Positions 16,565 through 26,502 are shown, counted from the stretch's first letter. The stretch: DNA of 42,148 nucleotides from Fibrobacterota bacterium (GCA_016788315.1 JAEUSG010000244.1:1-42148); one strand, 5' to 3'. A program made the numbers and translations. The notes: generated by a model from the letters alone, not told the origin.

Positions 16565-16837
16565 GATAATATAATAATACCCTTTACCGGTAAAATATTG
16601 GTTAAACAGTTTATAATCACTGCTAACCGGAAAGCAATTAGCGCGCCAAGTTCTGTTTTTAGGGTATAACGCACATTTTGAGTTTGTTTTCCTTTTACTT
16701 ATAGTCAATTTCATAAACAAATTCTCATAAATACAGACATCGTATATCTGCATTATTTTTTTTAATCGCATATTATCTCTCTACAAAAATATATTGCGTC
16801 AATACGACTAACTTTTTTTGTTAACAATGGAGTAGTA

Positions 16838-18409
16838 ATGATTTCTAAGAGAGTTGCTTTGGAACCATATGTTGTTCTGCTTGAGGATGAATTATCAACA
16901 CATGAAATGAAACGCAGTAAAGAGAATCTGTGGCAGATTGATGGTGCAGAGCTCCTCTTTTCTCCAACAGCTCAGGGAAACAGCATTGTTTTAAGAGCAT
17001 CAGCCAAAGCGGTAAAACGAATCGAATGCCGATGGGACATTAAAATAAAAACGGGAACAAAGTTTTTGGGCGACCATTGGGAGCGCGGTTATGGTGACCT
17101 GGAGTGGCGCGGAATTGTTCCTGAACGGGTGATGCCGTGGTACGTTATGGCCAATTTCGGTCAGGCAACAGAGGGCTTTGGTGTTCGGACAAACCCGGGC
17201 GCCTTTGCATATTGGAAAGTGAACTCTCAGTTTGTCACTCTTGTTCTTGATGTCCGCTCAGGCTCAAATGGTGTGAGATTGGGACAACGCCCGCTCTCTG
17301 TAGCCACCATTGTTACACGAGAAGCGAAACCAAACGAGTCAGCTTTTACTGCAACAACAGAATTCTGTAAAGTTATGCACGATGCGCCGCGCAGAACAGC
17401 ACTGCCTGTATACGGCGCTAACGACTGGTATTTCAGATATGGTGAAAACTCTGAAGCTACAGTTCTTCTGGATGGCTCAATTGTTTCTGAGCTCTCAACC
17501 TCTTCCACGAATCGTCCCTATATGGTTATCGATGACGGCTGGCAGCGGAAAACAGATTGGGACGACCTTGATGCCGGCGGAGAACATATCAACAGCAATT
17601 CCAAGTTCCCCGACATGGCTGCACTTGCCGGCAAGCTTAAAGCGATGGGCACACATCCTGGTATATGGGTAAGACCCATAACTGCACAGAAGGACCTTTC
17701 TGAAAAACTCCTTTTAAAAGGGCGCAGAAAGATAATGGACCCCAGTATTCCGGAAGTATTAGCACTTATAACAAAGAATTTTCAGCAATTGACACAATGG
17801 GGCTATGAGCTCATTAAACCTGACTTTACCACTTTTGACTTGCTTGGCAAATGGGGAAAAGACATGGGTGCTGATCTTGCAGCAGGTGAATGGTCTTTTT
17901 CAGACTCTAGCCGTACAACAGCAGAAATTATCAGGCAGCTTTACCAGACTTTGAGAGATGCTGCAGGTCAGGCAGTCATTATAGGCTGCAACACAGTCGG
18001 ACATCTGGGTGCTGGACTTTTTGAGATTCAGAGAACCGGCAACGACACAAGCGGCCTGGAATGGGAAAAAACAAGGCGGATGGGTGTAAATACTTTGGCT
18101 TTCAGAATGCCTCAACATGATACTTTCTTTACAGCTGATGCAGACTGTGTCGGATTAACCAAAAAAATATCGTGGCAGCTGAACAAAGAGTGGCTGAACC
18201 TTCTAGCTAAAAGCGGAACAGCGCTGTTTGTTTCCTTTGAACCTGAGATGATTGGTTCTGAACAACGAAAGGCGCTTAAAGAGAGTTTCTCCCTAGCTGC
18301 AATTCCGCAGCAGCCGATCGAACCCTTAGATTGGATGGATAACATTTGTCCAACCGAATGGCGTTCCGAAACAGAACTTATCTCAAATAACTGGTTTTCG
18401 TTAAAATAA
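16838..18409 (+). CDS. Clan GH-D (GH36/GH27-like) glycosidase without signal peptide
   Basis: 523 residues. An N-terminal beta-rich domain (1-185) is followed by a TIM barrel with 'PYMVIDDGWQ' (229-236), the nucleophile-type 'LIKPDF' (D329) and an acid/base candidate D403 in 'QRTGNDTSGLEW'. These are the hallmarks of alpha-galactosidase-like enzymes, but overall the protein looks divergent from characterised GH36. There is no signal peptide, so it should be cytosolic and act on imported oligosaccharides, whereas its neighbours are exported. The start is supported by GGAG 8 nt before the ATG. No sigma-54-type element precedes it: the position of the -24 GG is CA. Confidence 0.75.
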   Translation: MISKRVALEPYVVLLEDELSTHEMKRSKENLWQIDGAELLFSPTAQGNSIVLRASAKAVKRIECRWDIKIKTGTKFLGDHWERGYGDLEWRGIVPERVMPWYVMANFGQATEGFGVRTNPGAFAYWKVNSQFVTLVLDVRSGSNGVRLGQRPLSVATIVTREAKPNESAFTATTEFCKVMHDAPRRTALPVYGANDWYFRYGENSEATVLLDGSIVSELSTSSTNRPYMVIDDGWQRKTDWDDLDAGGEHINSNSKFPDMAALAGKLKAMGTHPGIWVRPITAQKDLSEKLLLKGRRKIMDPSIPEVLALITKNFQQLTQWGYELIKPDFTTFDLLGKWGKDMGADLAAGEWSFSDSSRTTAEIIRQLYQTLRDAAGQAVIIGCNTVGHLGAGLFEIQRTGNDTSGLEWEKTRRMGVNTLAFRMPQHDTFFTADADCVGLTKKISWQLNKEWLNLLAKSGTALFVSFEPEMIGSEQRKALKESFSLAAIPQQPIEPLDWMDNICPTEWRSETELISNNWFSLK

Positions 18410-18452
18410 CGACTTATTCATATAATATTGCCATCATAATGAGCCAAATTGT

Positions 18453-18483
18453 GCTAACTATTGTGCTTTTGCACATTTTTAGC
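18453..18483. promoter_or_regulatory. Candidate enhancer dyad upstream of the PcRGLX-like gene
   Basis: TGTGC-TTTT-GCACA (62-66 and 71-75 of the 18400 block) is flanked symmetrically by GCTAA (18453-18457) and TTAGC (18479-18483). The centre is about 73 nt upstream of the inferred sigma-54 transcription start. The role is inferred from position and symmetry. Confidence 0.35.
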
Positions 18484-18516
18484 CATTTCATTAGCTAAAT
18501 TAAGCGGTTATTTGTT

Positions 18517-18530
18517 GGTATAACTATTGC
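18517..18530 (+). promoter_or_regulatory. Sigma-54-type promoter for the PcRGLX-like/kelch operon
   Basis: TTGGTATAACTATTGCG has GG at 18517-18518 and GC at 18529-18530 with 10 nt between. The expected start is near 18542, giving a leader of about 49 nt that contains AAAAGGA before the ATG at 18591. Confidence 0.6.
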
Positions 18531-18590
18531 GTCGTAATAAATATTGCAATTAACCCTATTTTATACCACCATAAGAAAAGGATCAAAACA

Positions 18591-21500
18591 ATGAGCTATC
18601 TACACCAGCTGACACTCGCACTTTTGCTTCTGCCAATTCTTGTTTCAAGTGCTATCAACATACCAATAACGGTCAAAGATGGTGCTTCAGCCGGCAACGA
18701 AACAGGTGTGCCGGTAAAAATTGGCGTGCCGCTACCTAAAGGCACAATGGATGACATAACCACTTTACGGGTTACAGATGCCGCAGGCAATACAGTGCCC
18801 GCACAGTTCAGCGTTCTCGGCCGATGGTGGCCGAACAGCTCCTCCATCAGAGTGGTGCTAGTACAATTCGCTGCTGACGTCATCTCGGCTGGTAGAACAC
18901 AATATTACCTTAAAGATGACGGAACAGGAAATTCAGCGGTTGGTCTTACCTATACAGAGACTTCTGACCGTTTTACAGTAAATGCTGGAAAATTGAAGTT
19001 TGAAGTTAAGAAAACAAAGTTCAACATTATCGATAACCTCTGGTTTGATGTTAACAATAATGGAACTTTTGAAACTGCAGAGCAGATGATCATGGCATCA
19101 GACAACAATGGTGCTCTTCTTGTTGATACAAATGGCGCTTCATTCCGCGATACATCCAAATCAGCGTTGACATTTCAAGTTGAAGAGTCCGGACCGGTCC
19201 GTTTTGTTCTCCGCGTTGAAAGTCCAACAGAGGCTTCCGCCAACGGATGGGGCTTCCTGGTACGCATAACTGCTCATCTCAACAAGCCATATGTCGAACT
19301 TGATTATTATCTCAAAAATTCCGCTTACGGTGCAACCGGCCACCACCTTAACTTTTCAAGTTTCTCTCTAGTGAACAAAATCAATAATCTTGGTACCGCT
19401 ACAGTGCGTCTCGGCGGTGTTCTTGCTGATAATGCGGGTGCTTACGAAGGCGCTTTAGGCTCCACAAGCGCCATTGTTCAATCAACAGCCTGGAGAAAGT
19501 TTACAGTAAACGGCTCTCTTCAGACCAACCTTTGTGTAGGCTACGCTGATATTTCCGACGGAAGCAAAGGTGTAATGGCTGTTGTCCGCAAATTCTCCAA
19601 CCTCTGGCCTACTGCTCTTGAAGTGACTTCCGACAAAAAGCTTTCTGTCAATCTTTGGCCTGCAGGACGCAAACATCGTCTTGTTGACCAGACGCGCCGC
19701 GCACATCAAATCATGCTCTATTTTCACGGTGCTGCTACACAGGCAGAACTTTTCAAACAAGCCAAACTTTTCCAGCGCTATCCTGTACCTGCTCTGAAAC
19801 CTGCAGTATATGCCGCTGCTCATGCTATCGGCGATTACGGTGGTATCTATCAGGCCGACACAACATGGAATGAATCTATGTACACACCCGCCGTCATAAA
19901 TGTAGGTGATTCCAACTACACTGGCTGGTGGAACTGGGGCGGTGACCATGCTCGCCGAAATTCCTCCGGTTACGGTGTATGGCCTTTTCAGGCTACCACA
20001 TATATTTCCTGCGGCTCTCCTGAAGCTTTCTATTATCTGGACGACAGGTCACGCCACAATGCGGAAATGCGTCCAATGTGGATGGACGGTTATAAGAGTC
20101 AGGTCGAACTCGGTATGCTCAATATTGATTATCCGCCTGCAGTCGGCATGAGGCCGCCCAATGCCAATTATGATAACACTACATGGTCATCATGGGACTA
20201 CATGCACACATGGCTCTATGAAATGAACGATTATTACTTCTTTTCAGGAGAGAAATTCTGCGCAGAAAATATGCGCATGGTAGCAGACTTCATAATGCAG
20301 GGCTGGACCCGCTATCTGTACACTACCGAAACTTTCGCCCGTCATCAGGGTGAACCTATTCAGGTTATCTTCGGTGTCTACAAAATGACCGGAGATGTCA
20401 AGTACCTTAACTTCCTTATCCAGTATGCCAAATGGGTGGTTGACAATTATACCTCTAAATATGGTGTCTTTGCCCGTTCAACTTTCCAGCAGTGTCTTTT
20501 TGCCAACCTCTCCTTTGACCTCTATTTTATCCTGCCCGAAAATACACCTGCAGAACGTGAATTCAAAGAGAGGTACCTGCTCATGCTCGAAGGAGCAAAT
20601 AATGGACAGGTCTATTGGGGAGGGAATGTTTTTAAGAGTGATGCCGGAGCCGGTTATCAAAATTCCTGGGGCTTTTCCTATCAGTGGGAAAATGACCCTT
20701 ATACAAGACCTGACGGCGCCTCATACTACACAAGCTACATGATGAACCAGATAGGCATGATCTATTTCCTGATGGGAGACCCAGTTTACAGAAACGCTAC
20801 AAAACTGATGTGCGTGCCATATTACGGAACCGCTCCAGTAAACGTCACCAGCCGTTCCATGGATAATATCATTTCCAACAACCAGAGCACCGGCAGCTAT
20901 TTCCGCGTGTCAAGCGCCGCCTGGTACGATACTGCTGCCAAAAAGGCACTTCCGCTTCCTCAGATCAGCACTGTAAAGGCTGCAAGTTCCGCCGCCAAAA
21001 AAGTCACTCTTAACTGGACATCTGTGGGAGGAACTGCCTATCGCATACATTATGCGACAAAGCCGATTGTTGAGCGCTTCAGCCCAATTGGAGATGGTAC
21101 AACTATGTATCCTCATCCTGACACTAACGCCAATGTAACTAATCTTTACAAGTGTTTAGCCATTGATGCAAATTTCACACCGAAAACGGCAGGACAGACA
21201 GAAACATTTACCGTTGGTCCTTTTCCTGACAGCCTCGTTGGAAAAAAGATTTACTTTAATATACAGGCAGTTAATATTGTCTCGGAAATTGACCAATACC
21301 GCAGTCCATTGTCTAATATCGATTCTATTGTCCTAGTGAGTTCAGGCACAGACAACTCAACGAATGTAACGAATCCAGATTTTTTCGGTATCCGCGAGGT
21401 TCATGCTATGAACAGCGGTGAAATCATGGTGTCAATCACTGATCCTGTTAGAATCGATGGTTTGAATTTTGGAGTTTCACTACAATCCATAACAACCAAG

Positions 21501-22502
21501 TCCTTTCTGACCGTTACATCTGTGGAAGTTGATACTGCCTGCAAAACACTGTTCCGTGTTAAGACCTCAGGCCTTATTGAAGGAAAAGATTACCGTGTGC
21601 AGATAAGCGGGCTATCTCCTTTAAGTAAGAGTGCTTCAGACACATTATCGGCCTCATATATTTTCATGGCTGGTTTCGGGCCTAATAAGTACTCGGTCAG
21701 AAAATTCAATTTCGGATCGGCGTACAGCGAAAACGGATATGAGGGTGACCATATTTTCAACGGCTCTTCCGGATGGGGTGTCTATCTTACCGGCGGTTGC
21801 GGTTACTACACCCCGGTAACGTCCCGCGACGATTTAAGCGGTACTCCTGCGGATCCTGCTAAGTACAGCATGAGCGTCATTACCTGCGGAAGCCGCTACT
21901 GGTTCAAAATGCTCGTAAGTAAAGACATCAAGGACTATAGGCTGAAGGTATGTTCGGGCCGTGGCAACTATGCACCTGATTCTGTGCTGTTATTCGTAGA
22001 AGGTGTACCTGTCTGGAATAAGGAGGCTTGTGCTGCAGCTGGAAAACAGTGGATATATCTTGACAGCATTCCTATCCGCATTGAAGACGGCATGCTTGAT
22101 ATCGACTGGAGCCAGCTCTGCTATGTCAACCTATGGCCGGTTTTCAATTTCAAGAATGTAACTTTCCATGTAAACAATACAGAAAAAGTAAAGGTCAGTG
22201 AATCAAATAAGGCGTTTGTTCAGGTCGCACCAAATCCTTTTAACCCTCTTACACGTATCTCTTTTTCAATAGGTAAAGCAGGTAACATTGCAGGCAATGC
22301 AAATCCCAAAATAGCCATTTTCGATGTTCGCGGCCGTTTCGTAGCTGATTTGACTCCTCCAAGGATGGTTGAAGGGCAGATATATCAGGCAGAGTGGAAT
22401 GCACGAGATGCAAGCGCAACACGCACAGCCAGCCAGGTTTATATTGTACGGCTTATAGTTGGAAATCATGTAATAAATAAAAAGATGATCTTGTTAAAAT
22501 AG
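18591..22502 (+). CDS. Secreted PcRGLX/YetA-like (PL26-type) rhamnogalacturonan lyase candidate with sorting domain
   Basis: 1303 residues. After the signal peptide (about 1-21) comes an N-terminal RIFT-barrel-like domain ('VPVKIGVPLPKG', 'DNLWFDVNNNGTF'). A long alpha/alpha-toroid region follows (about 380-770), with 'GGDHARRNSSGYGVWPF', 'WDYMHTWLYEMNDYYFFSG' and 'RHQGEPIQVIFGVYKMTGD'. This layout matches the PcRGLX/YetA family, whose fungal member is an exo-rhamnogalacturonan lyase. Next are an Fn3-like domain (about 795-905), an Ig-like domain (about 925-1025), a galactose-binding-like beta-sandwich ('RKFNFG', 'SRDDLSG') and the sorting domain (PNPFNPLTRI, terminal Lys). It should act on rhamnogalacturonan-I outside the cell. 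It is the first gene of an operon with the kelch protein 11 nt downstream. Confidence 0.8.
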   Translation: MSYLHQLTLALLLLPILVSSAINIPITVKDGASAGNETGVPVKIGVPLPKGTMDDITTLRVTDAAGNTVPAQFSVLGRWWPNSSSIRVVLVQFAADVISAGRTQYYLKDDGTGNSAVGLTYTETSDRFTVNAGKLKFEVKKTKFNIIDNLWFDVNNNGTFETAEQMIMASDNNGALLVDTNGASFRDTSKSALTFQVEESGPVRFVLRVESPTEASANGWGFLVRITAHLNKPYVELDYYLKNSAYGATGHHLNFSSFSLVNKINNLGTATVRLGGVLADNAGAYEGALGSTSAIVQSTAWRKFTVNGSLQTNLCVGYADISDGSKGVMAVVRKFSNLWPTALEVTSDKKLSVNLWPAGRKHRLVDQTRRAHQIMLYFHGAATQAELFKQAKLFQRYPVPALKPAVYAAAHAIGDYGGIYQADTTWNESMYTPAVINVGDSNYTGWWNWGGDHARRNSSGYGVWPFQATTYISCGSPEAFYYLDDRSRHNAEMRPMWMDGYKSQVELGMLNIDYPPAVGMRPPNANYDNTTWSSWDYMHTWLYEMNDYYFFSGEKFCAENMRMVADFIMQGWTRYLYTTETFARHQGEPIQVIFGVYKMTGDVKYLNFLIQYAKWVVDNYTSKYGVFARSTFQQCLFANLSFDLYFILPENTPAEREFKERYLLMLEGANNGQVYWGGNVFKSDAGAGYQNSWGFSYQWENDPYTRPDGASYYTSYMMNQIGMIYFLMGDPVYRNATKLMCVPYYGTAPVNVTSRSMDNIISNNQSTGSYFRVSSAAWYDTAAKKALPLPQISTVKAASSAAKKVTLNWTSVGGTAYRIHYATKPIVERFSPIGDGTTMYPHPDTNANVTNLYKCLAIDANFTPKTAGQTETFTVGPFPDSLVGKKIYFNIQAVNIVSEIDQYRSPLSNIDSIVLVSSGTDNSTNVTNPDFFGIREVHAMNSGEIMVSITDPVRIDGLNFGVSLQSITTKSFLTVTSVEVDTACKTLFRVKTSGLIEGKDYRVQISGLSPLSKSASDTLSASYIFMAGFGPNKYSVRKFNFGSAYSENGYEGDHIFNGSSGWGVYLTGGCGYYTPVTSRDDLSGTPADPAKYSMSVITCGSRYWFKMLVSKDIKDYRLKVCSGRGNYAPDSVLLFVEGVPVWNKEACAAAGKQWIYLDSIPIRIEDGMLDIDWSQLCYVNLWPVFNFKNVTFHVNNTEKVKVSESNKAFVQVAPNPFNPLTRISFSIGKAGNIAGNANPKIAIFDVRGRFVADLTPPRMVEGQIYQAEWNARDASATRTASQVYIVRLIVGNHVINKKMILLK

Positions 22503-22513
22503 GAGAATAGCTC

Positions 22514-23791
22514 ATGATCCGTTCCTTTTTTCCTGTAAGCTTGATATTTGTGCTTATTACATCTCTCCCGCTCTTCTCATCGGTAATAAGCGATGCTGCC
22601 GCCCGTATGAAAGTAAATGGCTGGCTTCCTATTATAACTACCGGTGATGCAAGATTTACTACATCTAACGGAACTGGAAACATGCCTATATTTGTGTGGG
22701 CAAATAAAGCGTGCTGGGATTCTATTACTGATCAGATACTATTTATGGGGTGTCCTCACGCAATGCCGACAAACTTTGTTGCCTATGATGCAAAGACCAA
22801 TGTATGGCGTGATGAAACCCTTCCAGCTCCGGAATATTCTGTAGGCGGTCACGCCTATGATGCTAATGCTATTGACAATGAGGGCAACTACTACCATTTA
22901 ACCACCGGCAGCGGTAATCCTTTGTGGAGGTACAATACCAAAACTGACAATTGGACAATGATTACTCAGAATGGTACAAAACCTACAAGCTCTTACGGCG
23001 CATCATTAAATTACTTTCCTGAAATGAAAAGTCTCGTACATATTTACGGAGGGAAGGTTTCCCGTTTCAACCTGACTACGAATACATGGTCATCAATCGG
23101 AACAGCCTCAATGGGTGATTATCACAATTTGAGCGCTTACAATCCTGTCGGAAAGTTTATGCTTCTTGGAGGGGGAAACGGAAGTGGACAAATGCATAAA
23201 TTGGACAGCAACGGAACTTTAACAGCTATAAAACCCGCCTCTTTCGCAATGGCTGTTGGTGGTCTTACATGCGATCCTGTAACAGGAACATTCCTATTCA
23301 AAGGTGACAGCCTTTATGCTCTGAATATGTCCACTCAGAACTGGAGCGCTGTAAACAAATTTCCTTTAACCTCCACTTCGAGCGCCTATGTAGCATGTCC
23401 AATATCCGAACTTGGTGTTATTGCTTTCGTCGGTTACGGTACCTATTCTTGTCTTCTATATAAATATGCAGAGGGTGTAAGTATTGAAAGAGAGGTTAAA
23501 CAGAGTGTTGACGGAAACAGAGTTATGTTCAGCTCTTTTCCTAATCCAATAAATTCCACTACAAAAATCTCTTTTTCCGTTGAGAAAAACTCATCCGTTT
23601 ATTTTGCTGTCTACAGTGCCAATGGTCAAATGATTAAAGAGATATATAACGGCAGACTAGGTGCTGGTCATCACTCATATAACTGGAATGCAACTGACGG
23701 CAATGAAAAGAGAATTGTTCCTGGTGTCTATTACTACAAACTGACTATTGATGGTGTTAAGTTTACACACAAAACAGTATTGATTAAATAA
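22514..23791 (+). CDS. Secreted kelch/beta-propeller protein with sorting domain
   Basis: 425 residues with a signal peptide (about 1-23). Kelch-like blades are recognisable from repeated patterns such as 'FVAYDAKTNVWRDETLPAP', 'LWRYNTKTDNWTMITQNG' and 'VSRFNLTTNTWSSIG'. The C-terminal Ig-like domain has 'FPNPINSTTKISF', a degenerate sorting motif, and ends in Lys. Kelch propellers bind glycans or act as galactose-oxidase-like enzymes; no catalytic Cys/Tyr/His set can be assigned here, so binding is as likely as catalysis. AGGAGAA lies 7 nt before the ATG, and the gene follows the PcRGLX-like gene by 11 nt, so they should be co-expressed and cooperate on the same polymer. Confidence 0.8.
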   Translation: MIRSFFPVSLIFVLITSLPLFSSVISDAAARMKVNGWLPIITTGDARFTTSNGTGNMPIFVWANKACWDSITDQILFMGCPHAMPTNFVAYDAKTNVWRDETLPAPEYSVGGHAYDANAIDNEGNYYHLTTGSGNPLWRYNTKTDNWTMITQNGTKPTSSYGASLNYFPEMKSLVHIYGGKVSRFNLTTNTWSSIGTASMGDYHNLSAYNPVGKFMLLGGGNGSGQMHKLDSNGTLTAIKPASFAMAVGGLTCDPVTGTFLFKGDSLYALNMSTQNWSAVNKFPLTSTSSAYVACPISELGVIAFVGYGTYSCLLYKYAEGVSIEREVKQSVDGNRVMFSSFPNPINSTTKISFSVEKNSSVYFAVYSANGQMIKEIYNGRLGAGHHSYNWNATDGNEKRIVPGVYYYKLTIDGVKFTHKTVLIK

Positions 23792-23800
23792 ACCCCCCCC

Positions 23801-23824
23801 CCTTTTTCCCAAAGCGGAAAAAGG
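23801..23824. terminator. Bidirectional terminator-like hairpin
   Basis: CCTTTTTCC (23801-23809) pairs perfectly with GGAAAAAGG (23816-23824) over a 6-nt loop, between two convergent genes. A run of ten C residues (23793-23802) precedes it and overlaps the stem. There is no strong U-tract after the stem on either strand, so it may act as an RNA 3'-end stabiliser as much as a terminator. Confidence 0.55.
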
Positions 23825-23837
23825 AGGGAGGAATATT

Positions 23838-26435
23838 TTATTTGAGCAGAGTTATCTCTTTCCTGACCGTTTTGCCGTTCTTGGTTACAGCAACTATATA
23901 CACACCGGAAGAATGATTTTTACCAGTCCATGTAACATTACTGCTTTTCTTATTATCTACGAGATCAGCCACAAGCCTTCCTGTAAGATCAAACACTTTT
24001 ACCGATGCACCATTAAGCGCCTTGGAAAGTTTTATGTTTACAACAGGATTAAAAGGATTTGGAGAAACTGAAATGGATTGATCGTTAATTTCACCATCTT
24101 CCAGCTCTGCCTGAACAGAAATTGCAGAATCAACTCTAAGAACAAATATTTTATCCCGGTAATTGTCTTTGTGCCACACAAGATTTCGTTTGCTGTCGTA
24201 CATGCAGCCGGAATAGACACCGCTTTCTGAGGATGTACCTGACATTTTTATGTTGACAAATGCATTCGTAGCGCAATTATAGGCCAGTTCGCCATTCAAG
24301 CTTTTTGAATATGCAAAAAAGATAATATCCTGTTTTGGAAGATATGCCCCTTCTCTGAGATACCCGGTAGCAGCAGCTGCTGTTGCTGCCAGACTTATGT
24401 TTGCCGGTGTCAGCAGGACACAGCGGTTATCGACAAAGCTGTATGAGTAAACTTCAGTCTTGCTGAACCATATAACACGATCACGCTTGCTATCGTAGGT
24501 TACACCATTGGCATCAGCAAAGAAACCGGGAAAAGTACCAGTGACGGGAAGTGCACGCCAATTCATCAATGTTGTATCAAAGAGGTATGGTTTGGAAGGT
24601 TTGTTGCCGTTACCAAACCAGTTGAATACACCATGAGGAGTGGATATCAAACCGCTATTATAGCCCCATCCGCCGCCCCATGGATTATGAATATCAACCG
24701 AGTCCCAGTCCATTTTAACAGGATCATATATCCAGGTATGAAAATCATATGTAAAAACCATTTTATGCAGATTTACATCATACGCATAGGATTTTACTGT
24801 ATGACAAGGCATGAAAGGACGGTTGGTAAAGGTAAATGGGCCTGGAGCAGGAAAATTATATCCGTCGTACTCAAGAGGGTATTCAGGTCTGTAGCCGATA
24901 TTCCATCTGTTTTTGGAGATTGAATACTGCGGTACATCCGTTCCGCAATGAGCCACATGCCCGCCCGACCAGGTCAGAATAAGATCGTGTTCAGGATCAA
25001 GAATAGCAGTACCCCAATCTCGGTGACCTCCAGCAAGTTTTGGCGGAGTTATCTCAGTCCATGTGTTCAGCGTGAGATTCCGCAAAAACGATTCATTTGC
25101 TGCTGTGTCAGGAGCTGCAACTCCATTTGTAAACCATGCAGGATCATTAGCAATTCCGAACGTTGTTTCATAGTAACTGCCTGAATATAAAATTGTATCT
25201 GATGCAGCACCGTTTGCGGCTGTTCCTGAGTTGTCAATTGTTGAAACATTACATGCCATTTTATACGTTGAAGGAGCATAGTAATAGACACTAGGTGCAG
25301 TATCCGCTAAGGCAACAATGTTATCTGCAGTATCACAGGCAGCATAGTAGTTCATGGATCCATTCAATCCAAGCATGTGCGGCCAGGTTTCAGTTGAACC
25401 AAAACGCTTTACCAGTCCCCAAGTATTTGCTCCAACGTCATAAGTCCATATTTCAAACTCATTCATTTGACTTGCTGCATACCTGTAACCGCCCATGAGA
25501 ACAATCTTACCCTGTTTTGGAAGGTAATACAATCCGTGACCGGCTCTGGGCTTAGGACTTATTGCAGGCATCTTTTTTTCCCATGTGCGCGTATTGCAAT
25601 GATATATCCAGGTGTCATTCATAATGTAATCCAGGTGGTCGCCTCCAAAGAGTACTATTACATTATTTATGGCATCATAGGCCATCGGAGAGTGTGCTCT
25701 CGGTTTAGGCTGAACTGCTAAATCCCTTTTTGTCCAAACCGAAGTCGCAGGATTGAAGGTCCATGTCATTGGACTGCCGTAAGGTTGATCCAATCCGCCG
25801 CCGCCAAAAAGAAGAATCTCTTTGTTGGATGGATCGTAAACCATCGAACCCCACTTCAGCACTCCGTCAACAGCTCCGCTGTTAGGATGCATGGAAACAG
25901 CGATTGTATCGAACAGCCTTGTAACCGGGTCATAAGTAATTGTCTGATTGTTAAGATAAAAATAGAATTTACCGTTATCGCTGTTCAGACATCCCTGACC
26001 GTAAACCCTTGCGTTGTTAAGCACTGAGCTTGGCCGAAGATATCCATTAACGGTTTTCCATGCCCAATAATAGCTGTTAAAAACAGGCATTCCAACACGG
26101 CCGTTTCCATAAGCGTAACCGGTACTATCAGCCCAATTGCGCTGTAAGGCATCAATGCTGTCGTTTACAGAGGAAGAGCCGTAAAGCGAGTCGTGAGGAA
26201 GTGAATTGATCCATTTGCCCAGAGAATATGAATATGCCTGCACCTGATACATATGGTTTTTGCCATCCTGAGGGAGCGGGCCAAAATTATTTATAAACTC
26301 ATTTGTTTTTGGAGAATAAAGAATTTGCGAAAAAGAGCCAAGACCATTTTGACCACCAACCACTTTAGTCCACACATTTTGAGCATGCATAGTACCAACC
26401 ATGGTTAAGAAGAGAAGTGTGATGATTTTCTTCAT
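23838..26435 (-). CDS. Large secreted kelch-repeat protein with sorting domain
   Basis: 865 residues from the ATG at 26435, which is preceded by AAGGA and opens the signal peptide (MKKIITLLFLTMVGTMHAQ); an upstream in-frame TTG is unlikely. Kelch repeats are clear: 'ILLFGGGGLDQPYG', 'MAYDAINNVIVLFGGDHLDY', 'NTRTWEKKMPAISPKPRAGH' and 'KIVLMGGYRYAA', with further blades in the second half. The sorting domain reads PNPFNPVVNI and ends TLLK. Two propellers or one long irregular one are possible. A sigma-54-type promoter precedes it and is divergent from that of the next kelch gene. Function: glycan binding or oxidation, undetermined. Confidence 0.85.
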   Translation of the reverse strand: MKKIITLLFLTMVGTMHAQNVWTKVVGGQNGLGSFSQILYSPKTNEFINNFGPLPQDGKNHMYQVQAYSYSLGKWINSLPHDSLYGSSSVNDSIDALQRNWADSTGYAYGNGRVGMPVFNSYYWAWKTVNGYLRPSSVLNNARVYGQGCLNSDNGKFYFYLNNQTITYDPVTRLFDTIAVSMHPNSGAVDGVLKWGSMVYDPSNKEILLFGGGGLDQPYGSPMTWTFNPATSVWTKRDLAVQPKPRAHSPMAYDAINNVIVLFGGDHLDYIMNDTWIYHCNTRTWEKKMPAISPKPRAGHGLYYLPKQGKIVLMGGYRYAASQMNEFEIWTYDVGANTWGLVKRFGSTETWPHMLGLNGSMNYYAACDTADNIVALADTAPSVYYYAPSTYKMACNVSTIDNSGTAANGAASDTILYSGSYYETTFGIANDPAWFTNGVAAPDTAANESFLRNLTLNTWTEITPPKLAGGHRDWGTAILDPEHDLILTWSGGHVAHCGTDVPQYSISKNRWNIGYRPEYPLEYDGYNFPAPGPFTFTNRPFMPCHTVKSYAYDVNLHKMVFTYDFHTWIYDPVKMDWDSVDIHNPWGGGWGYNSGLISTPHGVFNWFGNGNKPSKPYLFDTTLMNWRALPVTGTFPGFFADANGVTYDSKRDRVIWFSKTEVYSYSFVDNRCVLLTPANISLAATAAAATGYLREGAYLPKQDIIFFAYSKSLNGELAYNCATNAFVNIKMSGTSSESGVYSGCMYDSKRNLVWHKDNYRDKIFVLRVDSAISVQAELEDGEINDQSISVSPNPFNPVVNIKLSKALNGASVKVFDLTGRLVADLVDNKKSSNVTWTGKNHSSGVYIVAVTKNGKTVRKEITLLK

Positions 26436-26488
26436 GGGCATCCTTAGTTTAGGGTTATTCAATCCATTTATATATAACCTTTATAAAA

Positions 26489-26502
26489 GCAAAAACTATA
26501 CC
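26489..26502 (-). promoter_or_regulatory. Sigma-54-type promoter for the large kelch gene
   Basis: The minus strand reads AGGTATAGTTTTTGCT, with GG at 26502-26501 and GC at 26490-26489, 10 nt apart. The inferred start is near 26477, leaving a leader of about 42 nt. Confidence 0.6.

Noticed and set aside
16565-16771. 69-codon N-terminal extension of the response regulator
   Set aside because: It has no domain content and is Lys/Tyr-rich; the receiver domain begins exactly at the ATG at 16564.
16780-16800. Sigma-54 promoter before the GH-D glycosidase
   Set aside because: ATTGC is present, but the required GG 12 nt upstream is CA.
5659-16810. A 17-nt word (TTGC-T/G-TCAATACGACTA) before the genes at 5727 and 16838, 16 of 17 identical
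   Set aside because: A rough count suggests several such matches are expected by chance in 42 kb of both strands, more with AT bias. Distances to the start codons differ (51 versus 27 nt) and no -24/-12 or -35/-10 arrangement fits both.
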